This document shows positions 47,169 through 58,700 of a DNA stretch of 64,000 bases, piece by piece. Each line of letters opens with the position of its first letter. Position 1 is the stretch's first letter. The stretch comes from Rhodosporidiobolus odoratus. Its lineage: Eukaryota; Basidiomycota; Microbotryomycetes; Sporidiobolales; Sporidiobolaceae. Made by a program: the position numbers and the translations under genes. Location of the stretch: contig JAOANU010000017.1 of NCBI GenBank assembly GCA_034387635.1, positions 496,001 through 560,000 on the forward strand, in the 5' to 3' direction. The notes under the pieces were generated by a model, which made no database searches, was not told the origin of the DNA, and saw only the letters and a program-made list of their open reading frames with translations.

Positions 47169-48235
47169 TTACTTGGGGGCGTCCTTGAAGGCGAGGCAGT
47201 GCTCCTCACCCATGGAGGAGGTGATGGTGACGACGAGGTCACGGCCCTCGTCGAAAGCAGCCTGGACCTGGTCACCGATGTCGCCCTCCGGGATCTTGAC
47301 GTCGTCCTTGGTGTCACCCTCGGTGGTCATGAGGTTGAGGAAACCGTCGTCGACTGCAGACAGGGCGAAAGAAAAAAAGACGTAAGGGACTGGAAAAGGG
47401 CTGGAGAAAACAGGAAAAGGACGGACTGTTGATGAGGGTGTACTCGTCACGCTTGACGTGGGGAACGTCCATGTTGTGGGTGGAGGGAGAAAGATCCTCG
47501 TACTTGCGGCCAGTGAAGATCTGCGAAAGACATGGGTCATCAGAATGAGACTTGGCAAGGGAGGGTCAGGTCAGAAAACGCACGTCGGTGGCGACAAGGT
47601 GGACCTTGGCGTGACCGTGCTTGCCGGTCTTGGAGGTCGACATGTCGATGATCTGCATTGCAAGAGAGTGAGCGGCATGTTCTCTTCTAATGGAAGGCTC
47701 CCCCCGCTTTCCGCATCGCGTCGCTTGCCGCCCCACTTTCCGTCCCTCCGCGCGACACCGAACTTCTCGCACAGACCAAGGTTCGACGGCTCACCTTGCA
47801 GGGCCTGCCCTTGATGACGACGTGCCCGTTCTTGCGGAGAGCAGAGCACTGCATGGGGAAGGTGAGCGAGGCGCCGGCGGAGGCCTGCTCGAAGGTCTGG
47901 TTGTGCTGTTGTATTCGACGTCCATTCGTAGCGACGTGACGGAGTGCGCGCAAGGGGCAGTTGGGTGGAGCAGAGTCGAAGGAGTTGTAGGTGAAGCGGA
48001 CAGGAGAGGGTCAGCTCTCTGGACTCGATCAAGGCTTGCGGGGGTAGAGCCGCAGTTGGAGGGTGGGAACAAAGTGACATAGGCTTACCTGCTCGTCCTG
48101 TACATCTCCAATGTAGCGTGCAGAGTAGATGAATCGGATTGGACGAAAAGAGGGTGATGTGAAACGTCGTGCAAGTCAGTGTCAGCGCTAGGGAGAGCGG
48201 GGAGGGGAGCAGGATTGACGACATACGTCGGACAT
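47169..48235 (-). CDS. HYP2: Translation factor eIF5A
   Basis: Six coding exons on minus, 48235-48227 (MSD), 48089-48097 (a 9-nt micro-exon, DEQ), 47905-47795, 47652-47584, 47520-47427 and 47353-47169, encode 158 residues. The sequence is classical eIF5[61 protein letters not shown], and a C-terminal OB fold ending [14 protein letters not shown]. The lysine in TGKHGHAK is the site changed to hypusine by deoxyhypusine synthase and hydroxylase. eIF5A relieves ribosome stalling, especially at proline runs, and aids termination. Acidic Asp-Glu residues at the N-terminus match the family only when the micro-exon is included. Intron 2 is 183 nt. Confidence 0.95.
48089..48097 (-). other. 9-nt coding micro-exon of eIF5A
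   Basis: Flanked by an AG acceptor (GTACAG before it) and a GTAAGC donor after it. It encodes Asp-Glu-Gln and joins MSD to HNQTFEQ in phase 0. Confidence 0.85.
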
Positions 48236-48477
48236 GGTTGTGTGTGAGGTTGGTTCAAGCTAAAAGGGGGAGCGAGACGGAGGAGTAGGAAGGGGAGGTG
48301 GGAGCAGGAGGAGGGCGACCCAAAGGCCACAGCTCTGGAAATTTTACTCATTCAATTCGACCAGACTGGCCGGTTGCCTTTCCTCGTCACGAGTCTGCTA
48401 GCCAGTCCAGCCCAGCAGGGTCCACTAGCCACTATGCGCAGGCTCGCGTCCTACATGGATCCCAGCGCTTTCTCGAA

Positions 48478-48760
48478 CTACTCTTCTTGCTGCTTTTTCT
48501 GGTGTCTCTCCAAGACGTCCGTCATTGCCTCTCTCGAGCCGGTCACCTCCGCGCTGAACGCACGCTTACGTTCGGCGAGTGTCAAAGCCCGGGTCAAGAG
48601 GCCTGATGGCCAACGCTTCAGTATCCTGATCTTTTCTTTTGCTGCGCCCAGCATCTCCTCCCTGCCCTGTCCACACTCGTACAGTACGAACAGCGGCAAA
48701 CATTCCGCCCCGGATCACGCGGAGAGAAGCATGAAGTCGGAATGAGTTATGCGGAGCCAT
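48478..48760 (-). CDS. Small hypothetical protein, two exons
   Basis: Exon 48760-48719 (MAPHNSFRLHASLR) joins exon 48666-48478 after a 52-nt GT-AG intron and yields about 76 residues. The rest is helical and charged (EEMLGAAKEKIRILKRWP, LTRALTLAERKRAFSAE, DVLERHQKKQQEE). The basic, Ser/Arg-rich start could be a mitochondrial targeting sequence (inference). I do not recognise a family. It lies head to tail between eIF5A and the next small gene, all on minus. Confidence 0.45.
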
Positions 48761-49129
48761 GGAAACAGAAGAAAAAAGACTGAACCGTCTACAGGACTAT
48801 GCCAGCGCGTTCCAACTCGTCGGCTGCTCGGGCCATACGATACTGAGACGACCGAGACGATGCATTGCTGAATGATGCGGGTAGACGGCCTTGAGTATAT
48901 TGGCTAGATTGCGGTACGGCGACTGCAGACCGAAGGCAAAAAGAAATCGCGGCGCTTCTGCAGCCGGGCTTGGCCTGGTCCTTGTGTCGAGTGTATCGCG
49001 GCGAGGTTCACGGTGCTGCACAGTCGCAGCGTTAGCGTCTCCTGCGCGTGTTGAGGTCTGCAAGGCAAGCCAGAAGAAGAAAAAGAAAGCCCACCTCGAA
49101 CGTGCCGTGATTTCGCTTTGGCTCCCACC
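48761..49129. other. Intergenic region, 369 nt
   Basis: Between two small minus-strand genes. No feature beyond probable UTR and promoter sequence was seen. Confidence 0.35.
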
Positions 49130-49487
49130 TCAAACCTTGTGTCCCTCCCTCGTTTTCTGGGCCCTCTCCAGCTTGACCCTCAGCTCCTTTGCTTCTTCCT
49201 CGAGTTCCCGTTCCCTCCGCTTGAGTGCCTCGATTCTCCCCCTCACTGCCTTTTCATCCACACCTCTGGTTTCCGGTATTTTCTCGCCTGAGACAGCGGC
49301 TGCGGCGGACGTGGCGATACGAGCGTCTTCTCGGGTGCGGAGGTAGTATCCAGCTACGGCGCAAGCTGCAGCAGAGACAGTGGTGGTTCAGCGAAAGACG
49401 ACGGGGAGGGAAGCTGAGGAACGCACCGGGAAGAATAGTAATCACCGCGAAGCCGTATATTTGTCTACTCCTGACTGTTTCGAGCAT
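49130..49487 (-). CDS. Small single-pass membrane protein with coiled coil
   Basis: Two exons, 49487-49427 and 49365-49130, joined over a 61-nt intron, encode 98 residues. The start MLETVRSRQ leads into one hydrophobic helix, IYGFAVITILPACAVAGYYL, followed by RTRED. An Ala-rich linker comes next, then a charged coiled coil (RGRIEALKRRERELEEEAKE to the end, HKV). The layout resembles small mitochondrial inner-membrane assembly or scaffold proteins, but I cannot name the family. The start codon is only 105 nt from that of MCM10 on the opposite strand. Confidence 0.65.
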
Positions 49488-49592
49488 ATTTGGGAGTTCT
49501 AGCGATGTCTGATGAGTTATGTCGGAATCCAACTTCGCGTCGACTCTCGCTCCACCTCTCTCCCCACTCACCATCGAAGACAGCTACAAAGG
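49488..49592. promoter_or_regulatory. Very short bidirectional promoter, 105 nt
   Basis: The whole space between the start codons of the small membrane-protein gene (-) and MCM10 (+). Both promoters and leaders must fit in or overlap this segment. Confidence 0.6.
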
Positions 49593-52500
49593 ATGGAGGG
49601 ATTGACGTCAGCTGAGCTGTTTGAGATGGCCGCTAAACGCCAGGCGCAAGAAGAGCGTCAATCGGCTCAAAAGCGCGCTAAACTCGCTTCCGGTCCTCAA
49701 GAACTCGTCCCAGCAAGTCCATCTCCGCGTGCGTCGCCCAGCCCCACTCCGATTGCAGCATTTTCGCTTGCTGACCTACTCACGCGTACAGGAAAGAAAC
49801 GACGCGCCGACGACTTTGACCCCTCCTCTTCTTCCTCTTCCGCCTCGCGATTCGGCGCCAAAGTCGCACAACCTAGCTTCTTTGACCGACCAAAGTCAGA
49901 GAGGAAGCTCTCGGGTCAGGATGGGAAGGCTGAGCTAGTGAGTCGACCGAAGGAGAGTCGATTCGCTTCGCATGAGTCGGCTTTGCGTGAGTTTTTGTTT
50001 TCTCCCCTTCTCTACTCAAGTGATGCAGCTTTGTATGCAGCGCTGATGGAACCGCTTCTGCAGCCAAGTCCTTCGCTGAGAGTCTCGCGCAAACGAAGGC
50101 CGTCGCAGCAGCAAAGCAACAGCGCCAACAACAGCGACAAGAACGCTCGCTCGGATTCGGGGACCTCTCGCGGGAAAGCAAGAACGTGCTGCTCGAGGGT
50201 AAAAGTGGATGTGTGCAGCTCTTCGATAAAGTGAGTAAGAGGCCGAATAGAGGGGCGACCGGGAAAGAGACAGCCGAGCGAGTGAAGAAGGGGAAGGAAC
50301 CGGAGGAAGATGAAACGGATAGTCTGCTGCGAAAGGCTGCAGCAGCTGGTTCAGGAGGTGGCGGCATCGGTCGACCGCCGAACAAACCTTCGTCATCTAC
50401 TGCTCGCCCCGCCAAGCTCGCCGCGTCGACCTCAAGCGTTCCTGCCGTGAAGGATGAGAAGCCCTCTACTCGGCATAGAGACGAAGACGATGATCTGGAC
50501 ATAGTCGGTGGCCCGAAGAAGCGGTCGAGGAATAAGGACGGAACGGTTATCGAAGAGATCGAGATGGGGCCAAGGGAGTTTGAGCCGCGAGAGGACGATC
50601 CGAATTGGGAGAAAGTCGAGCCTTATAGCGGTATCAAGCTCCGGTACGCACTCTGCCCCTTTCTCTTTATCCTTGATGGGTGCTTGCGTAGGTGCTACCA
50701 ATATACTCATGACCGGCAACGCGTTTCCCTGCCTGCAGAAAACGACTCCTCCCCCACTCCTCAGTCGACGCCCTCCTCGACGGCCGCTACCATCTCACCG
50801 CGTCCCAGATCTACTCTATGGCCCGCATTGATTCTCGGCAGCGCATCGACCTCGACCCTGAAGCGATTGACTCGGATTGGGTCGTCATCGGTGTACTGGC
50901 TCAGAAAGGTGAAGTGAGGTTTATGAACTCGAACCCTTATGGAGGGAAAGGGGCGCCGTCGCCGAAGATGGGCGAGGATGGAGAGGAGGTTGGGGATGAT
51001 GAGGACGAGGACGAGGAAGAGCCTGCGGGGTCAAAGAGGAAAGGAGGGAAAGGAGGAAAGGGCGGAAAGTCAGCTCAAGGCGCGAATGAGTCCCTCTTCG
51101 CCGCCCCGACGCGGAAGAAACGCTCTCAGAAGTATCTGCGTTTCGACCTCGTCGACTTCTCGTCATCTCGCGCATCTCAATCCGGACATGGTCGGCTCAA
51201 TGTTATGCTCATCGAGGCGGATACGGTGGACAAGGCTATCGACGATGATGGTAACGAGGTCAATGTGTACAAGGGACAGAGCGGGGGTGCGTATGAGAAG
51301 TTTTGGAAGGAAACACCTGGAGCGGTGGTGGCTATTCTCAACCCTAGCTTCATGAACTACTCGAACGTGCGTTCCCCGTTTCAGTCTTAATTCAGAAACT
51401 CGGCCTTACCTGTTTGCCACTCGTGCCTCTTGACTCGCCAACAGAAATACCCGACCTACACCCTCAAGCCTACTTCAGCCGATTCGATGGTCGTGATCGG
51501 TCGGGCGGAGCACCTGGCTTTCTGCGATGCGATCACCAAGGAGGGCAAGTCTTGCGGAAGCTGGGTAGACGAGTACGTAAGAGTCTTACACTACGTGATC
51601 CTCCTCGGCGGCGTCGAGATACATCCTCCGAATGCCCTTCTTGCTACTTCGAGCTGATCAAAACCGATTCCTGACTCTATTCTCCCCTTACAGCCGCGCT
51701 GGCAAGTATTGCGAGTACCACGTCAAGCGCGCGCTCCAACGCACTGGAAACAGCCGTCCTGAGACCTATACCAAGTAAGCATTCGCTGCCTTTCTTTCTT
51801 TCCTTCCTCCTATCGTGATACCTCCCCGTGGCCCAGCCTCCTTGAACGTGTGATGGTGTTGCTCGCTCCAACCCTGCCACTGACCGCGTACTACGCACTC
51901 TGTCCTATGCATCCTGCAGTACAAACTCGCTCACCAAGCAAGGCACGATGAACATGTCCCAACTTCGTAAATCCTTCTCCGCTGGAGGCGGCTCCTCCGC
52001 CTCAAAGGCAAGTGGTGCGGTCGTCATCGGCGGCGGTGGAGCCACCAAACTCAAAAATGCATCGACTACCTCGTCTGCCGCACAAGTCCTCTTCGGCTCC
52101 ACCGTTCACGTTTCCTCCGGTTCCCGGACTCCGACCATGACGATGCGGGCTTCGAGTATACTTCCTACATCGCTCACTACCGCAGCAGGGAGTAAAGGCG
52201 GAGGAAGTTTTGTATCGGGGGTGCGAGAGGGGCCCAGTGTGAGTGAGGAAAAGAAGCGGAGGAAGCGACAGGCGGAGGAGGACAAGCGAGCTAGGCGCGA
52301 GTTGAAAGAGCTAGTCCGGTCGGATAGGGGGAAGACGAATGGTGGGGAGTTGGTGAGGATGGCGGGGGAGGCCATGGGTAAGGGAAAGGGAAAGGGGAAG
52401 AAGGAGACGAAGGGCGAGAGTACTGAGGAGGACAGCGAAGAAGAGGAGATGCCAGAGATGAAGAGGAGGAGTGTGCTGAGTGGACTGGCGGCGAGGAGGA

Positions 52501-52994
52501 TCGGATTCGATCCGACTGCGAAACCCGGACAGGTTGAGCGGGATCAGAGTAGTGAGGCGAAGGAGTTTAGGGTGCGTTTGACCTGTCTTCCCATGCTTGG
52601 TACGCGCGGTTCCGACTCACTGGGGCCTATTGCTTGCGGTCACGCTGTACGACACTCACTCGCAGTCTCTGCTCGCCGACGGCCTTACCAACTCGAAGCG
52701 CGAATTCAATCTCGACGCACCGCCCGGTCCGAGGCTCCGTTCCGTTGGTGCACCAGTGTCTACGTCCGAAGGACCCATCGAGCAGAGGTCAGCAGTTCAG
52801 GAAGACATCATGGCGTACAGCGATGATGACCTCGTGGTGGAAGGCGGCCCGAAGGCAGGGAAAATGAAGGTTCGCCTTCCTTTCCCGCTTACTTCGCCCA
52901 CACGACGCGCCACACGCTGTTTGTCAATACATGGACTGACGCATGGCTCGTTGTGCAGATCTCCCTCGCCGGCATCACGAGGACGGCTGCGTAG
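49593..52994 (+). CDS. MCM10: DNA replication initiation protein Mcm10
   Basis: Eight exons, 49593-49986, 50064-50643, 50739-51366, 51445-51572, 51694-51774, 51920-52571, 52666-52869 and 52959-52994, give 900 residues. The N-terminus is disordered with a short coiled coil. The OB fold begins after SGIKLRKRLLPHSSVDALLD and includes DWVVIGVLAQKGE, SQKYLRFDLVDFSSS and GAVVAILNPSFMNYSNKYP. A CCCH-type zinc finger follows: FCDAITKEGKSCGSWVDDR then AGKYCEYHVKRAL. This OB plus zinc-finger core binds single-stranded DNA, CMG helicase and polymerase alpha. The conserved motif NTNSLTKQGTMNMSQL comes after the finger. The C-terminal half is low complexity and basic. Mcm10 activates and stabilises the replicative helicase at origins and forks. 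Confidence 0.93.
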
Positions 52995-53879
52995 CCTCAA
53001 TCCTCCTTACGTTTCCTGCTGTTGTTTCCAACCTCGCAACATTCCTTCCTTTCTATCGTGCCGTCAAGGCCTACTCACAGCAGGGCCAAGCTACTACTGC
53101 GGTGCCACCTACTCCTTGGGCCGTCTTCGACCTGCGAGGCTGTTTTGAGCCTTCTCAACTGGGCTTGAATCGCGCACTGATTCGGCTGTACACATACTCT
53201 CCAGGTCCTCGGCTCAGTCTCCATGTGCGCGGGCGTGTCCGGGGCGTGTCCTGGCAGATGCGGAAGCCGCCTCCGTGATACCTCTCTTCGTCGTCCGCAA
53301 CGCCTCCACGGCTCTGCCTCTCTTCTTGTCCTTCCGCTGACTGACATCTGAGACCCTTGTTTCTGTCCTACGTCTGGAGTCACCACTCACACGCATGCTA
53401 TGCCGCCTGCTGATCTTTTCTCTGTGCTTGCATTCCTTCTCCGCTAATCTGCAGATACCCGCACCCCTGCCGCTCTTCCGCAATTGGCGCGGAGTACTTC
53501 CGAGTAGTTCGCGAGGACTGTAGCCCACTCGGCGCGTCGCCATATGCTAGCTGCGACTAGCGGAGAGCTGTTGTCCGCCTTCTGGAGATATATGACTTTC
53601 TCAACTACGGAAGGCACCGTCTCGCAACCTATCGAGACTGGGACAGCGAAGGTAACCCCAAGGCAGCACGGAGGTCATTGGCCTGCGCGGGCAATCCGTG
53701 TCTGACTGTCCGCGGACAGCCGGGAGAGGCTGTGTTTTTTGTGGGGTACGTCTGCGCTTGGATTCGCAGGAGTCGCGCAGGAGCGTTGTTGAGCATTGAG
53801 GCCGGCGTTGTCGACGCCCTCAACCTAGGGCTTCATAGTCTTTCTGCCGCCATATCCGGGCACCGACGAGCTCTAGCCA
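52995..53879. other. Intergenic region, 885 nt
   Basis: Follows MCM10 and precedes the orphan gene on the same strand. Short open frames are present on both strands but none has splice support or a domain. I see no RNA gene or repeat. Confidence 0.4.
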
Positions 53880-55370
53880 ATGCCGCCGGTTGCAGATTCT
53901 GGCGCAGCCGAAGCATGCGAAAAAATCACCACCATCTCGAACGCGGCTCAAGCCGCCCTACTCTTCGTCAGCATCCTCGACCGAGCCGCGACGGAGCTCA
54001 GTAGGGCGATCCCTATTCCACCGCTGGCGGCTGGACCACACGTGCACCGAGATGATTTCGACAAGATGCATTTCGTGGTGCATGGCCCGGTCGTCACCGC
54101 GCTATATACCATGCATTGGTATTTCAATAATTCGTATTCGGTACCTAGTACGAGAAGGGCTGCAGAGGCTCAATGGCTCGAGGAGACGTTGCTACTTCCT
54201 AGCGGCGCGGTGCGTTCGCTTTTCCCCAGCTCCTTCCCTCGCCTCCTGGCGGTGCAAGCAGCCAGTTGAGAGTTTCACAACGACTGACGGCCCTTGGCCT
54301 TCGCAGCTTCTCACCAATCTCGTGGTGGTGCCGCTAGACAAGGAAGCAGAAAAGCAACCAAGCTCGCCCCGAACCGCTCTCAAAGCACTCGAGATGCAAG
54401 CGAAGCTGATCATGGAAACGGAACTCGGGTGGTCACAGAGGGTTCGCTCCACAGATCTTTGTCTCACTGTCCACATGTGCGCGGAAATCGCTGACCGGCT
54501 ATGATCCGACTTGCTTTTGCCTTCGATATTCCAGGATACAGCATTGAACGGGAACGGGATTAACATCGACGCAGTCCGCAACGCGCTGGGATACGGGACA
54601 ACTAGGGATACACCGTGCGTGGTTTATTGCTAAATCGCCGCTCTTCCGAACTTCTGAGACCAAATTTCGCTGTTCAGGCACCACTTATTGCACAAGCGCT
54701 GTCGCTTCTGCTTCGACACCGATATATCGCACCCTGGTCGCGACCTGCGCATCTTCCACAAGCATTCGGAGACCATCACCCTGCACCGAGGCCAACACTC
54801 GATTCTTCCTCTCAGTCCACCGACTTTCCGGTATGACTACTCGATCCGCGTCCCGACTCCCACCCTCAACTTCACCCTCCTCATACTCGCGCTGTACGGC
54901 TGGGCTCAGCTCGGCGCAGATCCGGATCTGACATACGGCAGTCTTCTCGTGGTCGAGATCCTCGCTCTACACCTTTTCGTGTGTAAGGTCGAAGACACGC
55001 GACTGCCGGAGTTCAAACTCGACTGGGCAGTCTTGCGGAAGCTTGCCACCGAGAGCTTCTACAGGGAGCCCCTCGAGCGAGCCACGAAATGGATTTGGGA
55101 AACGTGGGAGGAGAGATGGGTTGCGGATGCGGCGCACAAGCTCTTCGCTGGCTACCACATGGAGAAGTATCCGGAGGTAAATGGCAGGCCGGCGAGCGTA
55201 GACGGACTGGTGAAGAGTTTCGGACAGAGCGTTCGAACAGCGACGGAATGGCTCCTCGTACGTGGAATCGCCCGGACTCTCTTGCACCTCATCTTCCTCT
55301 CCGATTGCAGCGGACTGACCAGCCACTACTCCTGCAGGAGCTCTACCCTCCCGAGGGCACTTCAGACTAG
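53880..55370 (+). CDS. Orphan protein A, paralogue of the gene at 60941-62399
   Basis: Five exons, 53880-54209, 54307-54441, 54535-54614, 54678-55257 and 55311-55370, encode 394 residues. I do not recognise a family. Landmarks shared with its paralogue are DDFDKMHFVVHGPVVTALY, VVVPLDKEAEKQP, VRNALGYGTTRDTP, RGQHSILPLSPPTFRYDYSI, LHLFVCKVEDTRLPEF and KWIWETWEERW. No signal peptide is apparent. One hydrophobic stretch (LNFTLLILALYGWAQ) could be buried or a weak membrane segment. A CRFCF pair might bind metal but is absent from the paralogue. Exon 2 is 135 nt in both genes, and all four intron phases (0, 0, 2, 0) are the same. Confidence 0.7.
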
Positions 55371-55713
55371 AGGCAAGGCAAGTCTGCATTTCTGCTTAAT
55401 GTGCCGGCTAGGTGCCCTGTTTTATCTGTGCCGTCTGCAGCAATCGGCCAAAAAGGAAATCGGGTCAGGGGAGCTAGAATCAAGCGCTCAAACGCCGTCA
55501 AAGGTGTGCATCGACAGCAGATATTGCTTGGCAAGCTAGGGAATGGTAGGAGAGAGAAGCAGAGGGGCTGTCCTTCTCATCTTGCGACCGCTTTCGCACT
55601 TTTCTCGCCGACGCAATTTGCTGTCCGGCGTTGACTTTTTGAGACTGCAAAGAACAAAGGAATGTACACAAGAAACAGAAAGACAGCTAGAACAAACAGA
55701 ACCTGTCAAGCGA
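55371..55713. other. Convergent 3' intergenic region
   Basis: 343 nt between the stop of orphan A (+) and the stop of VPS35 (-). No feature was seen. Confidence 0.4.
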
Positions 55714-58700
55714 CTACCTCCCGCCAAACTGCTGCTGCAGTTGACTCGCCACACCCCCTACCTTCAACAGGGGACCCGCGACATCCACCTCCTGATACAG
55801 CCTCATCACCTCTTCGGTCGTCTGCTCGTTCTCGCCATCTTTCCTTCCGGCGATGTATCTGAGCGTATTCCTGAAATGCTTGACCACCGCTTCGGCCGAG
55901 TTGACGCCTTCGATGAGACCCGAAGTGGCTCCACCCAAGGTAGAGGGTGCGGCGAAAGGACCGGACTGCGAGTGCGTGTTCGGGTTGGGTGTCGTAGCCG
56001 AGGTGGACGAGGGTGGAGGAAGGTTGTCGAGATTCGAGGTAATGAGCTCGACGAGGGAGTTGATGTGCTTCGCGGAGATCTGCCGACACAGAAGAAGCTT
56101 CGTCAACGCGTGCCGCAGGGGTACGGAAGCCCAATGCGGAAATAGCGGGAACGTACAGCCTCGACGCCTCGCTCAAAGTAGTAAAGGTACTGATCAAGCG
56201 CGTCGCAATAGAGTTGCACGCTCGTCAGCTCATCGATGCTGCTTGTGGCGATTCGAAGCGATTTTTGAAGGCATTCGAGCACTCGCTTGCCATCGCGGTA
56301 AGGGGTCTGTGCGAAAGAAGGATGGAGGATCGTCAGTCTACTTTCGAATGAGGCGACGGCGCAAGGAAGGAGTGCTAAAAGCGTAGCATACCTTCTCTTC
56401 CTCCCCCAAGCCCAATTCCATCTGCCACCAAAGATGACTGGCCAACCCTACTGCGGTCGCCTGCTGACCCTTCTTCAACAGCTTAGCGCCATGCAACGCC
56501 GCCTTGGTGATGAGCGTGTCGTAGCTGTCCTCGCCAAAGACCCTCGTCCTCTGCAATGCTCCGACGATGGCAGCAATAGCTTGAAGCTGCGCCCTCGATT
56601 CCGAAATCGATTCTTCATAGATCGTGAAGGCTTGCACGGCAAACTCGTAAGCGAGCTCTTCGTGACCGGTTGTATCGGCGGCTTGTAGGGCGAGAAGGTA
56701 AAGTCGGAGACATGTTGCAGAAGCAGCATCGACCTGGTTGTAGAGGAGGGACGTGCATTGATGGATGAACTTGAAGACAAGGGACACCCGAGCTTCGAAG
56801 TCGTCGGGCGAGAGGGATCGACGGGTGTGTTGCAAGCAAGCGTAGCGGTGGGTGAGTTTGATGGCGGAAACGATGAGAGGAGGGAAGGTCCAACGGATCC
56901 GATCGCCGCCGGAGGAAAACTCGCGACGCGCGGTTTGTAAAAGCTATAGCGGACAGACAAGGAAGGGGAGAGAGACGGCGCGTCAGTAGATAGCCACATT
57001 GTAGTGTCGCTGATCTCGGAAGAGCACAAATCAACAGAGTGCGGATGAAAAGCCACGCGGCCGACGTACCGCAAACTGCGTCTCCTCACTCCGACTTCTC
57101 AGCAGGTGCACCATCCTGGCGATCCATCCCTGTTCCTCCTCCATCTCATCTTCACCGATCCCGGCTTGACCACCAATCTGCCCCGCATACCCAAACCCGC
57201 CACCTGAAACCGCCCTCTCGTACCCTGGTCTTCCGCCCTCGCGTCCTGCTGACCCTCCTGCACCAATCGGTCGATCCTTCTGATCCCTCACAAGTACCGC
57301 GCAGAGCTCAAAGACCCCCTTGACGTCCTCAGGCTGATCCACCACCGTTTCATTCCGCAAGACCGACGCAACGACCGCATGCGCGATCGATTTCCGCGTG
57401 GCGTACCCCTGTTCTCTCAACAAAGGTACATAGCTTGGCAGAGCGAGGAGGGTAAGCACGGTGGCGTAGTTACTTATCGGTGCGAGAAGAAGAGCAAGGA
57501 GGTTCTGGGTGGTCTGCGGCGAGTGCAGGTCGGCTTGTTCGGAGGCTGTCGGATGACTGCTGGCCGTCGAAGAGGCGAGAACAGAAGAGGACGACCGAGA
57601 AGAACATTGGAAGGCAGCGAAGGAAAGGACTTGGTCGATGTAGGTCAAGTGGGACGGGTAGCAGGAGAGGGAGAGATTGGCGAGGGAGACGAGAAGGGCG
57701 GTAATATCCTGGATGGAGAGATCGGGTCGGGCCTACCATACGATTATGAGGGAAGACGGGTGGAATAGGCGAGGAAGGGAGCAGACAAGAAGAGACAGGG
57801 TGAACGAAGGGAAGTTAGCGTCCAGTGCCTGAGGTTGCGGCGAAAGAGCGCTGCCGGCCAAGGGTGCGAGAGTCCGCACGCATTGCCGTTGATGAGTCGA
57901 AGCAAAGGAGCGTACCTTGATCAAGCCAACAACCTGCTCCCAAAACACCTCAAACAGCTTGACATCCTCCGGGATCCCCCTAAACTTCTTAACCTGGCCA
58001 TCCTCCCCAATCCTATACGGAGATCGTCCCTCAATTTTCCCGTCATCGCCTTCGGTCTCCCCGTCGACGGCCGCGGTCGAATGCGAGGGCGGCAGCGCAT
58101 TGGCCGCCGCACCCCAGCCTTCTTTCTCCTCTTCCTCCTCCGTTCCAGTCTTCTCATCCACAGCCCTTCCACTCGCCGCCGCCGCATTCGCTTCCCTCCT
58201 TTTCCGTACTTCTTCCACCAACTTCCTCGCCGCCTCTTCTTCGCCCCGTTTCCGCTCCTCGGGACTTTCGTTTTCTGCCTCTCGAGCGGCATAGGCGGCC
58301 AGACGGTCGATAAGAGCGATGACGAGGTGCTTGATGTTGACTTTGGGATGGAGCTGGGCCGTGGCGCGGAGGAAAGGAGGGAGGGTTGGCAGGTGGAATT
58401 CGGCGGTAAAGACCTGTTCGTCACGCAGTTTCATGGAATGGTCGCCGAGGTGGTCAAGTCAGCGGGAGAGAACACTCAAGAGCGTACACGAACGCACCTG
58501 AATGACGACCTCCATGAGGTACTCCTGCGCAATCACATCGCGACAATTCACCACCTGCTCCAGAATGCTAGGCAGAATCGTCCGCTGATACATCTCGAGG
58601 TCGACGCCCTCGAGTTGGCTTAGCCGGACAAGGTTCGTTCCGACGAGAATGCGCAACTCGCGCCGTTCGAGCTCACGTCGTTCCCGGTCACGAGAGAGGC

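Noticed and set aside
53678..54004. 108-codon + strand open frame upstream of orphan A
   Set aside because: Runs into exon 1 of orphan A in the wrong frame; the paralogue shows no matching upstream exon.
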